Shown: positions 14,280 to 22,176 of the stretch, piece after piece
Layout: each line of letters opens with the position of its first letter
Numbering within the stretch: position 1 is the stretch's first letter
IMG/VR virus record: IMGVR_UViG_3300020408_000003
Coordinates: 17,649-81,648 of that record
DNA: 64,000 nt
Direction: 5' to 3' (one strand)
Source of the DNA: a virus
The notes under the pieces: model-generated
What the model was told of the DNA's origin: nothing
The model's database searches: none
The model's input: only the letters and a program-made list of their open reading frames with translations
Program-made: the position numbers and the translations under genes

Positions 14280-16769
14280 TTAAACAAAGAAATCTTCTAA
14301 CGTAGCTTTTTCTTCGGCAGACCACCCTACAGCGTTAAGTATGAAATTAAGTGGCTCGATGAAAGTTTTTTCAAACTGTAAATTATAGTCAACGTATTTG
14401 TGAAGTTTAAATTCCGTTGGTAAAACATCAGGAAATGCTATAACATTTTCGTGAATTGAATTTGGTATTTTTAAATATGTAAATTTAATCCTATCACCGT
14501 TAACTACTGATTCATATTTTCTTGTTAATTTATTATGTATTAAATATTTATTATATAGTATAGAACCGCGTACATGAATCGGAGTACCTTTCTTGTAAGT
14601 ACCACGATTTTGCCAATTAGTTATATTAGATATTGAACGAGGAAAACTTACTTCTTCTGGTGGCAATTTACAAAATTCTTCTTTAAAGCTTGCGATATAT
14701 TCTTGAGTTTGCCGTTCTGAACCTGATAATATAATCTTAAATATTTCTTTAAACTTATCTCGGCAAATCTCAGGAGTCGAAGATTTTATGGCTTCGATAC
14801 CCATAATCTTAAGTTTAGGTTCAGCATATTGTACACCTTCTGAATTGTGAACATTAAGAATATATCTTTTCTTTGCAGTCCAAATGCCACGATCAGCAAT
14901 AACTTCTCTACCCATTTCCATACGATTTTTATGCGCATTCATGTTATTAAACAATTTATCATAAGCTTTTTTCAGAGTTGGTTCAAAATGTTCAATACAG
15001 ATTTTATCAAGAAATTTAACTGGATCTTTTGGTTTTAATTGTTTTATTAAAGGACCAAAATTGATATACAAGCTATCAGTATCAATAGCGATAACATAAT
15101 CTTTATCATTTGTTTTCATTACCTCGTTCATAGTTTCGTTCATTGCTTTTTCAGCCCATTGTATGGCAAGCTGACCAGATAAAGTTACACCTTCTGCTAA
15201 TCGTAAATCAAAATATTTAAAGTATTGATTACCTAAAGCACCATAAAGAGAGTTCATCAAAATCTTAATAGCCATTTGCTGATTACCAAGTGTGTTGATT
15301 TCAGATTGTAGACTTTCATCTTTTGTCTTTTGATATTGTTGCTCTGTAGCTAACATTATCTTTTTTATAGACGTACGTTCTGCATAATAATCTTCGATGA
15401 TAGTTGGTAATACACCATCAAATTTTTTATGATACGTTGAACCATTTGCGGCAACTGCAAATTTAGTTTTATCTGGTAATCCTCCGTTTAAATAATAATC
15501 AACACCGTTTTTCTGACTTTGATCGATAAGAGTTTCTGGCGACATATTATATTGTACGATAAGATTAGGATATAGAGAATTTAAATCGAAAGAAACTACC
15601 CAATCATGAGCGCCAACATGTGGATCTTTCACATAACCACCAGCAAATTTAAATTTACGCGCTTCTGGTAATATAGCAGGTGGAACTAATTTTTGTGAAT
15701 ATAGTTTTCTATGAATGATAGATTCCCATATCGATGTTACTCCAAAGGTATCTTGATAATTAACACCGCCTTTATAGGCTATAGTCATGGCTAAAGTAAT
15801 CAATCCCATTTTATCTTCAAGACGATCGACTAATTGTACGTCTTTCATATTATAATCGATATACTTTTGAAAGTCATCTTTATAAAGATTTCTTAATGAA
15901 CCAGACTCTTCATAAGAAAGTTTCTTTTCACCAAGAACAACATAAGCTATATGATTCAATTTATATGACTCTTGTGGACCGTACGTATAACCAAACTTTT
16001 GAAAGAGTTCAAGATAATCTAAAGTTTGTATACCTCTTATATCGTATACTTCTTCTTTTTTACCTCTACGTGTAATCTCTCTACTTTCTACCATACCCCA
16101 TGGCGAAAACCTTTTTACACTATCAGTACCAAGGATACGAGCAGTACGATTTATTAAATATGGAATATCAAAAAATCTTGTATTCCAACCAGTAATAACG
16201 TCGGGCATTTGATCTGGTTTAGACCACCACTGTAAAAATTTATTGAATAGATCTTTTTCATCTTTACATTTTACGTAAACAACTGGTTTGATAAGTGCTT
16301 TATCTACGTCATAATCACCATAACCCCATACCCAAAATACATCAGACTTACTCGATTTAACAGTAATAGCTAAAACATCTTGAGTTGCTTCGCTTGGATG
16401 TGGGAAACCATCGTCATAATCTGTTTCGATATCGATAGTGACTACGTTAATCCATTCTCTTTTAAATTTTATTTCGTTTGGAAATTTATTGGTTATATAC
16501 TGATGTATATAATTTGTAGTACCAAACACTTTACGGTTTGCTACTTCTTTATTATTTTCTATCCATGTTTTTGCTTCACGCATTGTCATAAAACTTAGTC
16601 TACCAACGTTATGACCGTACAACGAATGCCAACCAGTTTCTTTTTTAGATGAAACAAAAAACTCTGGCGAAAACTTATCTTTACGATATACGTTTTTACC
16701 AGAGCTATCATAGCCACGATACAACATAGAATTACCGTAGCGAACTACTGAAGTATAAAAATTAGACAT
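14280..16769 (-). CDS. 43: Family B DNA polymerase (gp43)
   Basis: The replicative polymerase with 3'-5' proofreading. The 829-residue protein shows Exo I DIET (113-116), Exo II GWNTRFFDIPYL near 194, Exo III YNMKDVQLVD near 308, polymerase motif A DLNSLYPN near 395, motif B KILMNSLYGALGN near 505 and motif C IDTDSLY near 563. It is about 70 residues shorter than T4 gp43. RegA, encoded at 20247-20657, represses translation of T4 gp43. The promoter directly upstream leaves no room for a leader or ribosome-binding site. Confidence 0.97.
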   Translation of the reverse strand: MSNFYTSVVRYGNSMLYRGYDSSGKNVYRKDKFSPEFFVSSKKETGWHSLYGHNVGRLSFMTMREAKTWIENNKEVANRKVFGTTNYIHQYITNKFPNEIKFKREWINVVTIDIETDYDDGFPHPSEATQDVLAITVKSSKSDVFWVWGYGDYDVDKALIKPVVYVKCKDEKDLFNKFLQWWSKPDQMPDVITGWNTRFFDIPYLINRTARILGTDSVKRFSPWGMVESREITRRGKKEEVYDIRGIQTLDYLELFQKFGYTYGPQESYKLNHIAYVVLGEKKLSYEESGSLRNLYKDDFQKYIDYNMKDVQLVDRLEDKMGLITLAMTIAYKGGVNYQDTFGVTSIWESIIHRKLYSQKLVPPAILPEARKFKFAGGYVKDPHVGAHDWVVSFDLNSLYPNLIVQYNMSPETLIDQSQKNGVDYYLNGGLPDKTKFAVAANGSTYHKKFDGVLPTIIEDYYAERTSIKKIMLATEQQYQKTKDESLQSEINTLGNQQMAIKILMNSLYGALGNQYFKYFDLRLAEGVTLSGQLAIQWAEKAMNETMNEVMKTNDKDYVIAIDTDSLYINFGPLIKQLKPKDPVKFLDKICIEHFEPTLKKAYDKLFNNMNAHKNRMEMGREVIADRGIWTAKKRYILNVHNSEGVQYAEPKLKIMGIEAIKSSTPEICRDKFKEIFKIILSGSERQTQEYIASFKEEFCKLPPEEVSFPRSISNITNWQNRGTYKKGTPIHVRGSILYNKYLIHNKLTRKYESVVNGDRIKFTYLKIPNSIHENVIAFPDVLPTEFKLHKYVDYNLQFEKTFIEPLNFILNAVGWSAEEKATLEDFFV

Positions 16770-16775
16770 AATATA

Positions 16776-16804
16776 ATTATATCACAAATATAAATTTTTG
16801 TAAA
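16776..16804 (-). promoter_or_regulatory. Sigma-70-type promoter placing gp43 start codon at +1
   Basis: TTTACA, a 17-base spacer and TATAAT are followed by six bases (TATATT) and the gp43 ATG. With the usual start of transcription seven bases after the -10 box, the A of the ATG is +1. There is no Shine-Dalgarno sequence. The last 15 bases before and including the ATG recur exactly upstream of gp44. Confidence 0.7.
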
Positions 16805-16812
16805 CTGTTTTT

Positions 16813-17283
16813 TTACATAAGTTCAAAATGTGGACCATCAATAAAAGGACGTCTTCCCTCACTTCTTCTTAAATCTATATAAGCGTTCATAGCATCTTCT
16901 GCTGTACCTGGATATGATCTAATATCTCCTTCAGACCATGCAGCACCCCATTTTATCGCCACGCCTTTTTCTTCGGCTGCTTGTTTAAATGCATCACATA
17001 TATCATCATAAACATTTATTTCCCAAATGACGTCTGATCCGTCATAAGCTACTACATCTACGGCATGCGAATAACCGCTGCCATCTTGAAGTAAATGTTT
17101 TGAATTCATAGTCTGAGATCTACCAGATTCGTATAATTTTTTCTGTTCTTCTAAAGTTCTAACTCCATAAGTGACGCCAAAGTCAACTTTAGTTATTTCT
17201 ATTGCTCTTTCAACTACCGCGACCATATCTGGATGGACGCCTTCTAATTTTCCTCGACTTCTCGACGATAAACTAAATGCCAT
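16813..17283 (-). CDS. Endolysin, M15-family peptidase (L-Ala-D-Glu/VanY-like)
   Basis: The 156-residue protein is a zinc peptidase that would cut peptidoglycan peptides for lysis. Family features are VTYGVRTLEEQKKLY (37-51), SKH with His63, SHAVDV with Asp76, and the C-terminal GPHFELM with His152. These give the expected His, Asp, His zinc set, as in the T5 endolysin group. A short insertion separates His63 and Asp76 more than usual. There is no signal peptide, so a holin is expected elsewhere. An AGGAG site lies upstream of the ATG, after a strong hairpin and a late-promoter-like box. Confidence 0.85.
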   Translation of the reverse strand: MAFSLSSRSRGKLEGVHPDMVAVVERAIEITKVDFGVTYGVRTLEEQKKLYESGRSQTMNSKHLLQDGSGYSHAVDVVAYDGSDVIWEINVYDDICDAFKQAAEEKGVAIKWGAAWSEGDIRSYPGTAEDAMNAYIDLRRSEGRRPFIDGPHFELM

Positions 17284-17304
17284 ATTTCATCTCCTGTTAA
17301 ATTT

Positions 17305-17330
17305 AAAGGGACGAGTTTCCCCGTCCCTTT
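17305..17330 (-). terminator. Hairpin between the Hsp20 operon and the endolysin gene
   Basis: A perfect 9-bp inverted repeat (AAAGGGACG/CGTCCCTTT) closes an 8-base loop just after the stop codon of the 50-residue gene. On the minus strand it is followed by TTTAAATTT, a weak U tract. It probably ends the operon upstream, and would also sit in the 5' leader of endolysin mRNA made from the late-promoter-like box beside it. Confidence 0.6.
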
Positions 17331-17338
17331 TATTTATA
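17331..17338 (-). promoter_or_regulatory. Candidate late promoter TATAAATA before the endolysin gene
   Basis: The exact late box lies 47 bases before the endolysin ATG. It overlaps the stop codon of the preceding small gene, which makes a chance match possible. Late expression of the endolysin would be expected for lysis. Confidence 0.45.
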
Positions 17339-17486
17339 TCCATCCTTTTAGATTAGGATTGATAAGTTGTTTTTGTCTTCTTTCTAGTTCAACTAAGTCG
17401 TGCGAACTAGCAAGCCATTCTTCTCTAAGTTCTTGTTGAGATTTAGGCCTTAAGTTCCAAATATATTTTAATATTGATTGAATCAT
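17334..17486 (-). CDS. Small hypothetical protein (50 residues)
   Basis: An open frame of 50 codons begins with an ATGA overlap with the stop of the upstream gene and ends just before the hairpin at 17305-17330. The peptide is basic and helical with several tryptophans (KYIWNLRPKSQQELREEW, later KGWI at the end). Coupling to the upstream gene and exact fit before the terminator support translation. Function unknown. Confidence 0.6.
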   Translation of the reverse strand: MIQSILKYIWNLRPKSQQELREEWLASSHDLVELERRQKQLINPNLKGWI

Positions 17487-17707
17487 TTTAGCCCCATCTT
17501 TTCATTTAATCTAACTGTTAAACTATCTACAGTTTCGTGCATATAATCTGACCTAGCATGTCTAAGTAAAAGTATAGCAACTTCTCTATTTGTAGATTTC
17601 TGTCTAGCGGTTGTCCAACCCATATACAGTTTGATTAATAAAGTTTTTAAAGATTTTGATAGGCTTTCAAGCAGACTCGTTGAGTAGTTGAGCACTATTG
17701 TTGTCAT
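17483..17707 (-). CDS. Small basic hypothetical protein
   Basis: A 74-residue helical protein rich in Leu, Ser and Arg, with TARQKSTNREVAILLLRHARSD in the middle. It overlaps the end of the hsp20 gene by 41 bases and has a GGGAG ribosome site before its ATG. No family recognised; possibly a small nucleic-acid-binding or regulatory protein. Confidence 0.55.
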   Translation of the reverse strand: MTTIVLNYSTSLLESLSKSLKTLLIKLYMGWTTARQKSTNREVAILLLRHARSDYMHETVDSLTVRLNEKMGLK

Positions 17708-18131
17708 TGGTTTTTCTCCCAGTTCCGATTGAAATTTGCTGGGGTCGCATCTTTTCCGGTAGGACCACTTCTATACTGACAGTAAGAATCCCATCCGTTA
17801 AATCCGCACCATTGACTTCTGCGTACTCTGATAACCTGAACGACTTTACAAACTTTCGACCAGATATACCTTTATGAACATATTTGTTCTGATCTCTTCT
17901 AGCTTCACGATCGCCCGTAATTGTAAGCACGTGATCTTTGAGTTCTATAGATATATCTTCTTTTGAAAAACCAGCAATAGCTAATTCAATATCGTACTTC
18001 ATATCGCCGTCTTTGACAACGTTATGCGGTGGATATGTATCTTTTGCGTGATTTGTGATGTTTTCGAGTTCATCGAATAAATGGTCGAAACCTAAAAAAG
18101 CGTTCCTAGGGAACATAAAAGTACCAGTCAT
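17667..18131 (-). CDS. hsp20: Small heat-shock protein Hsp20 (alpha-crystallin/IbpA type)
   Basis: The 154-residue chaperone has an N-terminal arm with FDHLFDELEN, an alpha-crystallin core (YDIELAIAGFSKEDISIEL, then HVLTITGDRE) and a late VLPE-type C-terminal strand. Small heat-shock proteins hold unfolded proteins and are common in marine T4-like phages, where a role in capsid assembly or host stress has been suggested. A strong AGGAGG lies five bases before the ATG. About 70 bases upstream are free of genes and may hold its promoter, though no good -35/-10 pair is seen. Confidence 0.93.
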   Translation of the reverse strand: MTGTFMFPRNAFLGFDHLFDELENITNHAKDTYPPHNVVKDGDMKYDIELAIAGFSKEDISIELKDHVLTITGDREARRDQNKYVHKGISGRKFVKSFRLSEYAEVNGADLTDGILTVSIEVVLPEKMRPQQISIGTGRKTNDNNSAQLLNESA

Positions 18132-18201
18132 GTTTACCTCCTATGACGTAGCAAGGTTAAAATATAGGACCCATTATTGGCATCCTATTACTATATATAC
18201 A

Positions 18202-18519
18202 TTAAACATCAACCTTTTCAGGCAAGTTTAAAAAATATTCTAATTGCGGATTTGTTTGTAAAGGTGTTCTTTTTTCAAGCGCTGGTTTTTTACCATCGTG
18301 CACCATACAACCAACTTCCAATAAAGTATATTCACCATTACTGGGTGGACCATGATTTGCTGTCATATAATCTCTAAGCCCACCTATTAGTTCATTAGTG
18401 TAAGTGTTATAATATTTTTGACATTCGTATTGATTTTGAAATTGTAATTTGTCTGTTATTCTCCAGTCATTTGTATTTTCTGGGTGGAACATAAACAATG
18501 CGTATAATACATAGTACAT
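18202..18519 (-). CDS. Small protein with hydrophobic start and spaced cysteines
   Basis: The 105-residue protein starts with a short hydrophobic segment (MYYVLYALFMF), then a polar domain with Cys in YECQKYYN and VGCMVHDGK. This layout matches the small proteins at 1666-1914 and 11232-11405. It precedes Hsp20 and follows the DoxX-like gene. Probably acts in the envelope; function unknown. Confidence 0.6.
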   Translation of the reverse strand: MYYVLYALFMFHPENTNDWRITDKLQFQNQYECQKYYNTYTNELIGGLRDYMTANHGPPSNGEYTLLEVGCMVHDGKKPALEKRTPLQTNPQLEYFLNLPEKVDV

Positions 18520-18533
18520 AATATCCTCCTCTA

Positions 18534-18953
18534 TTATGCTCTATTACCTCTAAGGGCAAAAAATAAACCACCAACCCATAACAAAACATGCAAGTTATCA
18601 TAAAGTAAAACGTCCATTAAACTTTCTGGTTCTCCTACCCATATTACACCAGTCATAATACAACAAATAGTAATACCACTAAATCGAGTGACCATGTCAC
18701 CAATCCAATCAAACTTTTCATTATATAACCAACTTGCTGTTAATACACCACCAAATAATAAACCTAGACCAGATAAAAATTCACCATACGTTACAAACCA
18801 CCAAACTAATACAGATAAATCATATGACGATGCTTCATCTGCGTCAACTGGCATTTTCATATAACCTTGATGTATGAATACTATTGCTAACGGTATTCTT
18901 AATAACCAATGGCTCATACAAAATTCTGGTAGATTTTCAATTAATTTCTTCAT
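18534..18953 (-). CDS. DoxX-family membrane protein
   Basis: The 139-residue protein has about four membrane segments. The first carries the DoxX hallmark LLRIPLAIVFIHQGYMK (17-33); the second is rich in Gly and Leu (FLSGLGLLFGG). DoxX proteins are small quinol- or redox-linked membrane proteins of the bacterial envelope. As a phage gene among other small membrane proteins it may alter host respiration or the envelope; this is inferred. It overlaps the upstream coiled-coil gene by 17 bases. Confidence 0.72.
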   Translation of the reverse strand: MKKLIENLPEFCMSHWLLRIPLAIVFIHQGYMKMPVDADEASSYDLSVLVWWFVTYGEFLSGLGLLFGGVLTASWLYNEKFDWIGDMVTRFSGITICCIMTGVIWVGEPESLMDVLLYDNLHVLLWVGGLFFALRGNRA

Positions 18954-19155
18954 TTGTTAAAAACTCTTTTATATCTGTTATCTTTTCGTGTTGTATTATA
19001 TTGATAATTAAATTTGTTAAGTCTTGTTCTTTTTTTAAAAAGAATAATTTATCAGTTATTTCTTTTAATTTATTTTCGTAATATTCTATTTCTTTTTCCT
19101 TACGTAATTTTTGTTCAATTAAATCAGTAAGAAAAACTATTTTCTTATCACTCAT
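18937..19155 (-). CDS. Small coiled-coil hypothetical protein
   Basis: A 72-residue, highly charged protein that looks like one long coiled coil (LIEQKLRKEKEIEYYENKL) with an acidic tail. ATGA overlap with the upstream gene and a 17-base overlap with the DoxX gene show tight coupling. No function known. Confidence 0.55.
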   Translation of the reverse strand: MSDKKIVFLTDLIEQKLRKEKEIEYYENKLKEITDKLFFLKKEQDLTNLIINIIQHEKITDIKEFLTNEEIN

Positions 19156-19382
19156 AACTTAGTACAAAAATTCCTTAAAAACTTACAATCAACTTCACCC
19201 TTACATACTTTTTCATGCTTAGCATTTTCCCAACAATCGCCATCAGGCACGTGCATCTGCACAAATATGTCCCAAGTATTTAAAGATGAAAATAATAACA
19301 TTGCTGGAAACACTAACATAAAAAATACAATTGTTAGAAATGCCCAACCAAAACCCTCATTATCATATGGTTCATTACTCAC
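19152..19382 (-). CDS. Single-pass membrane protein with Cys-rich tail
   Basis: The 76-residue protein has one transmembrane segment (FLTIVFFMLVFPAMLLFSSL, about 15-34) and a short tail with four cysteines (DCWEN, VCKGEVDC, NFC) that could form disulfides in the periplasm. It lies in a run of four small membrane genes. Function unknown. Confidence 0.6.
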   Translation of the reverse strand: MSNEPYDNEGFGWAFLTIVFFMLVFPAMLLFSSLNTWDIFVQMHVPDGDCWENAKHEKVCKGEVDCKFLRNFCTKL

Positions 19383-19578
19383 TTATGCCCATCCTTTCTA
19401 AATATTCTGGATATAAGTCTGGATTTCCAGTACCGCCTGTACCATCATCACCAAAATTACATCTTGCAACAATTAATAAAAATAATAAACTTCCGTATGC
19501 AATGTATTTACTAAACTTTATAAAACCAACATACGCTTCTTCAGCCTGTTCTTGGGCTGCTTTTTTCACATCATTCAA
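19375..19578 (-). CDS. Small single-pass membrane protein
   Basis: The 67-residue protein has a charged helical start, one membrane segment (YIAYGSLLFLLIVARC, about 27-42) and an acidic, glycine-rich tail. It overlaps the next gene by eight bases. It is in the run of small membrane proteins between the sulfotransferase and DoxX genes. Function unknown; a holin is possible by size but not supported by motif. Confidence 0.55.
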   Translation of the reverse strand: MNDVKKAAQEQAEEAYVGFIKFSKYIAYGSLLFLLIVARCNFGDDGTGGTGNPDLYPEYLERMGISE

Positions 19579-19596
19579 TTTTTATTTCCTTTAAAT

Positions 19597-20250
19597 TTAA
19601 ATCATACTATAAAATTCGTGATTAATTATTAAATCTTTTAAAGACTTTTTCAGTTCTTTTGATTGAAACATTTTATCATAGTATTGCTTAGTTCCTTGTG
19701 AGGTATCTTTATCTATATATTGAATTGCATCATTAAATTCTATGACTTGATAGGGAATTTCATATTCCTTTAATATTTTGATATACTTAACATACATGTC
19801 TAAACATTCTGTTTCCCATTTTATAGCATGATCTACTAATGATGGTATATCTTCTTTTTGAAAATGATGCCAACTAGAATCTCTTGGTTTTGTTAAATCA
19901 TCTTTTTTCCATACATTATTATATTCTGAAAACATTAAAGATCTTTGTCTGGCATAAAGATCCTTTCTATAAAGAATAATATGGTTATAATCTATAACTG
20001 GAATTGCTTGTCGTAGTTTGTCTAGTTCTTTTAATACTCGAGAAACATTTACCATACATTTAAAAGAATATTTTTTAGAAATAATTTCTAATATTCCTCC
20101 TTCTGGTAATTTTTTTTGCGCACTTAAAGGTTCATGCTTTTTGTGCATTACTTTAGCATTGTTTCTTTCTAAATATTTAAAAAAAAATTGACTGGAAGCA
20201 GTTCTTGCACTAGCCCACAATATAAAGGGCTTACCACAATTTCGTATCAT
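19597..20250 (-). CDS. Sulfotransferase-like protein
   Basis: The 217-residue protein has the two PAPS-binding parts of the sulfotransferase fold: an N-terminal phosphosulfate loop ARTASSQFFFKYLE (14-27) and a 3'-phosphate segment HIILYRKDLYARQRSLMF (89-106) with the usual Arg and Ser. Such enzymes move sulfate from PAPS to a sugar, lipid or protein. The acceptor is unknown. Its start overlaps the regA stop (ATGA), which would place it under the same transcript. Confidence 0.75.
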   Translation of the reverse strand: MIRNCGKPFILWASARTASSQFFFKYLERNNAKVMHKKHEPLSAQKKLPEGGILEIISKKYSFKCMVNVSRVLKELDKLRQAIPVIDYNHIILYRKDLYARQRSLMFSEYNNVWKKDDLTKPRDSSWHHFQKEDIPSLVDHAIKWETECLDMYVKYIKILKEYEIPYQVIEFNDAIQYIDKDTSQGTKQYYDKMFQSKELKKSLKDLIINHEFYSMI

Positions 20251-20657
20251 TTATTCCCTATATTATATTTTGGACATAATTCCCACTTCTCCTTTTCTTT
20301 AAATGGTATGATTTTAATTTGTCTCATCGGAGCTAACGGATCCAACTGTTTAGTATTTTCAATCGTTATCAAACCCCAATCACTCATAAGTTGTGCAATT
20401 GTATTTCTACGCGCAACATCGTTTTCTTCTAAATTAGACTTTTTACCGTCTAACAGAAATAACTCTTTAAAGTGTACTATGAAATATCTGCCTTGTTTGT
20501 GTAGTATATGGCAAGATTGAAATAATTTATTTTCTTTTCTTGATGCTACACCAATACGAGTAAGTGTTTCTCGAACCTTTAAAAAATCATCTGGTTCATT
20601 CAGAGTAACTTCTAACATCGAGCTAGGCGTCCACTCTATTATATTATTTTTTTCCAC
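20247..20657 (-). CDS. regA: Translational repressor RegA
   Basis: RegA binds near start codons of early phage mRNAs, including those of clamp loader and polymerase genes in T4, and blocks ribosomes. The 136-residue protein follows T4 RegA closely (DDFLKVRETLTRIG, QSCHILHKQGRYFIVHFKE, DWGLI) with 10 extra residues at the N-terminus and a similar end (KYNIGN). It overlaps gp62 by 14 bases, as in the T4 44-62-regA-43 order. Here six other products separate it from gp43 on the map. Confidence 0.95.
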   Translation of the reverse strand: MEKNNIIEWTPSSMLEVTLNEPDDFLKVRETLTRIGVASRKENKLFQSCHILHKQGRYFIVHFKELFLLDGKKSNLEENDVARRNTIAQLMSDWGLITIENTKQLDPLAPMRQIKIIPFKEKEKWELCPKYNIGNK

Positions 20658-21021
20658 CTTTATAAACCTTCTTTCTTAATTCTCCAATTTTATCGGACGA
20701 AAGAAGATTATGAACTGCCTTAGCTTGTTTATTACTATATCCATAATACTCTTTAATTACGTCCAAGTCATTTACGGTTTCTGGTTTATTCCATTTTGAA
20801 AACCGCTTTTTTCTTCTAACTATATTTATAAGAAAATCAAATTGTAAGCGATTATCGATATGGTGGTTAATATTCATTTCATTTGCCATTATAACGGTAT
20901 CTTTAAAGTAAGATAATCCTCTATTAATTAAAAAAGAATTATATTGTTTTTCAGCGATATCATCAATCATAATATCGGTTTTACCGTAATTTATTTCATT
21001 TAAAAAATTAAAAGGATTCAT
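20644..21021 (-). CDS. 62: Clamp-loader small subunit (gp62)
   Basis: gp62 joins gp44 to load the gp45 sliding clamp. The 125-residue protein begins NPFNFLNEINYGK as in the family and has the helical NRGLSYFKDTV block. It is shorter than T4 gp62 (187), as in marine T4-like phages. Position before regA fits. A promoter lies immediately upstream with the ATG at predicted +1 and no Shine-Dalgarno sequence. Confidence 0.88.
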   Translation of the reverse strand: MNPFNFLNEINYGKTDIMIDDIAEKQYNSFLINRGLSYFKDTVIMANEMNINHHIDNRLQFDFLINIVRRKKRFSKWNKPETVNDLDVIKEYYGYSNKQAKAVHNLLSSDKIGELRKKVYKGGKK

Positions 21022-21027
21022 AGCACT

Positions 21028-21056
21028 ATTATATCATATTTATGATTATTCGTAAA
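21028..21056 (-). promoter_or_regulatory. Sigma-70-type promoter placing gp62 start codon at +1
   Basis: TTTACG, a 17-base spacer and TATAAT are followed by six bases (AGTGCT) and the gp62 ATG. It overlaps the 3' end of the GMP reductase gene, so gp62 regains its own promoter where metabolic genes separate it from gp44. Confidence 0.65.
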
Positions 21057-22176
21057 CTCTGTTATGTGTGTCATAACATCTCACAAAGGTTGTACATTTT
21101 GGAATATCTTTTAAACGTCTAGCACCTATGTATGTGCATGTAGATCTAATGCTACCTAATAAATCCTGTAAAGTGCTTTTTACTAAACCCTTATAAGGTA
21201 TTTCAACTTCTTTACCTTCAGATGCTCTGTAATCTTTTAAACCACCAAAATGCTTTTCATTAGCTAATGTAGAACTCATACCGTAAAACTGCATAGATTT
21301 TTTTGTTGTAGTTTTTCGATGTGCTTCTGAACCGCTATTGAAAAGTTGTGATTTATTGCTTTCATTACAAACTTGACTTGTAATAAATTCTTTTTCTATT
21401 ACTTCTCCGCCACCTTCATCGTGACCAGCGAGCATTCCTCCGAGCATGACAAAGTCCGCTCCTCCGCCCAAGGCTTTAGCGACGCAACCTGGTGTCGTAC
21501 AGCCTCCATCAGCAATAATAGAAGCGCCAAGGCCATGAGCAGCGTCAGCGCATTCAATGGTCGCCGAGAGTTGCGGGAAACCGACTCCAGTCTGTATACG
21601 AGTAGTACAAACAGAACCAGGCCCGATACCACATTTAACAACATCTGCCCCATTTAAAATAAGCTCCTGTGTCATATCTCCAGTTACAACATTGCCAGCC
21701 ATAATAATAAGTTCGGGAAATTGTACTCTTAAGGAGTAAATGAAATGACTAAAAGCTTCAGTATACCCGTTTGCCACATCCACACATAGGTATTTAACCT
21801 TTCCGTCTGTCATTTCGTAAACATTTCTGAATTTTTTTAAATCTTCTTCAGTAGCGCCTATAGACATAATGGTATAGTTAGAAACTGCTTCGCTATCAGT
21901 ATCAAAATATTCTACTAAAGCATTTTGAGTATATGTTTTTACTAAACAGGTCATTAAACCTGCTTTACGTAATTCAGTTGCCATTTCAAGTGTGCCGACA
22001 CCGTCCATATTAGATGCGATTATTGGTATACCATAAAAGTTTCTATCTTGACCTTTAGCGTTACTAAATTCTATTCTTCTAAATAAATCTACTTCTTGTC
22101 TGCTTTTTAACGTTGATCTTTTAGGCCTAAACAAAACGTCTTTATAATCTAATTTCATTTCATTTTCAATAAGCAT
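21046..22176 (-). CDS. guaC: GMP reductase (IMPDH/GMPR family)
   Basis: The enzyme turns GMP into IMP and ammonia with NADPH. The 376-residue barrel has the N-terminal [13 protein letters not shown], the catalytic loop [11 protein letters not shown] with Cys190, and phosphate-binding IIADGGC and [10 protein letters not shown]. There is no CBS domain, which points to GMP reductase over IMP dehydrogenase. Bases about 21420-21600 are 55-60% G+C by my count, against about 33% just outside, with G/C-ending codons. This is a sign of recent exchange with another source. The gene lies among nucleotide genes inserted between 44 and 62. Confidence 0.88.
   Translation of the reverse strand: MLIENEMKLDYKDVLFRPKRSTLKSRQEVDLFRRIEFSNAKGQDRNFYGIPIIASNMDGVGTLEMATELRKAGLMTCLVKTYTQNALVEYFDTDSEAVSNYTIMSIGATEEDLKKFRNVYEMTDGKVKYLCVDVANGYTEAFSHFIYSLRVQFPELIIMAGNVVTGDMTQELILNGADVVKCGIGPGSVCTTRIQTGVGFPQLSATIECADAAHGLGASIIADGGCTTPGCVAKALGGGADFVMLGGMLAGHDEGGGEVIEKEFITSQVCNESNKSQLFNSGSEAHRKTTTKKSMQFYGMSSTLANEKHFGGLKDYRASEGKEVEIPYKGLVKSTLQDLLGSIRSTCTYIGARRLKDIPKCTTFVRCYDTHNRVYE

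Noticed and set aside
20823-20830. TATAAATA match inside gp62
   Set aside because: It lies within coding sequence about 165 bases before regA, so a late promoter is not supported.
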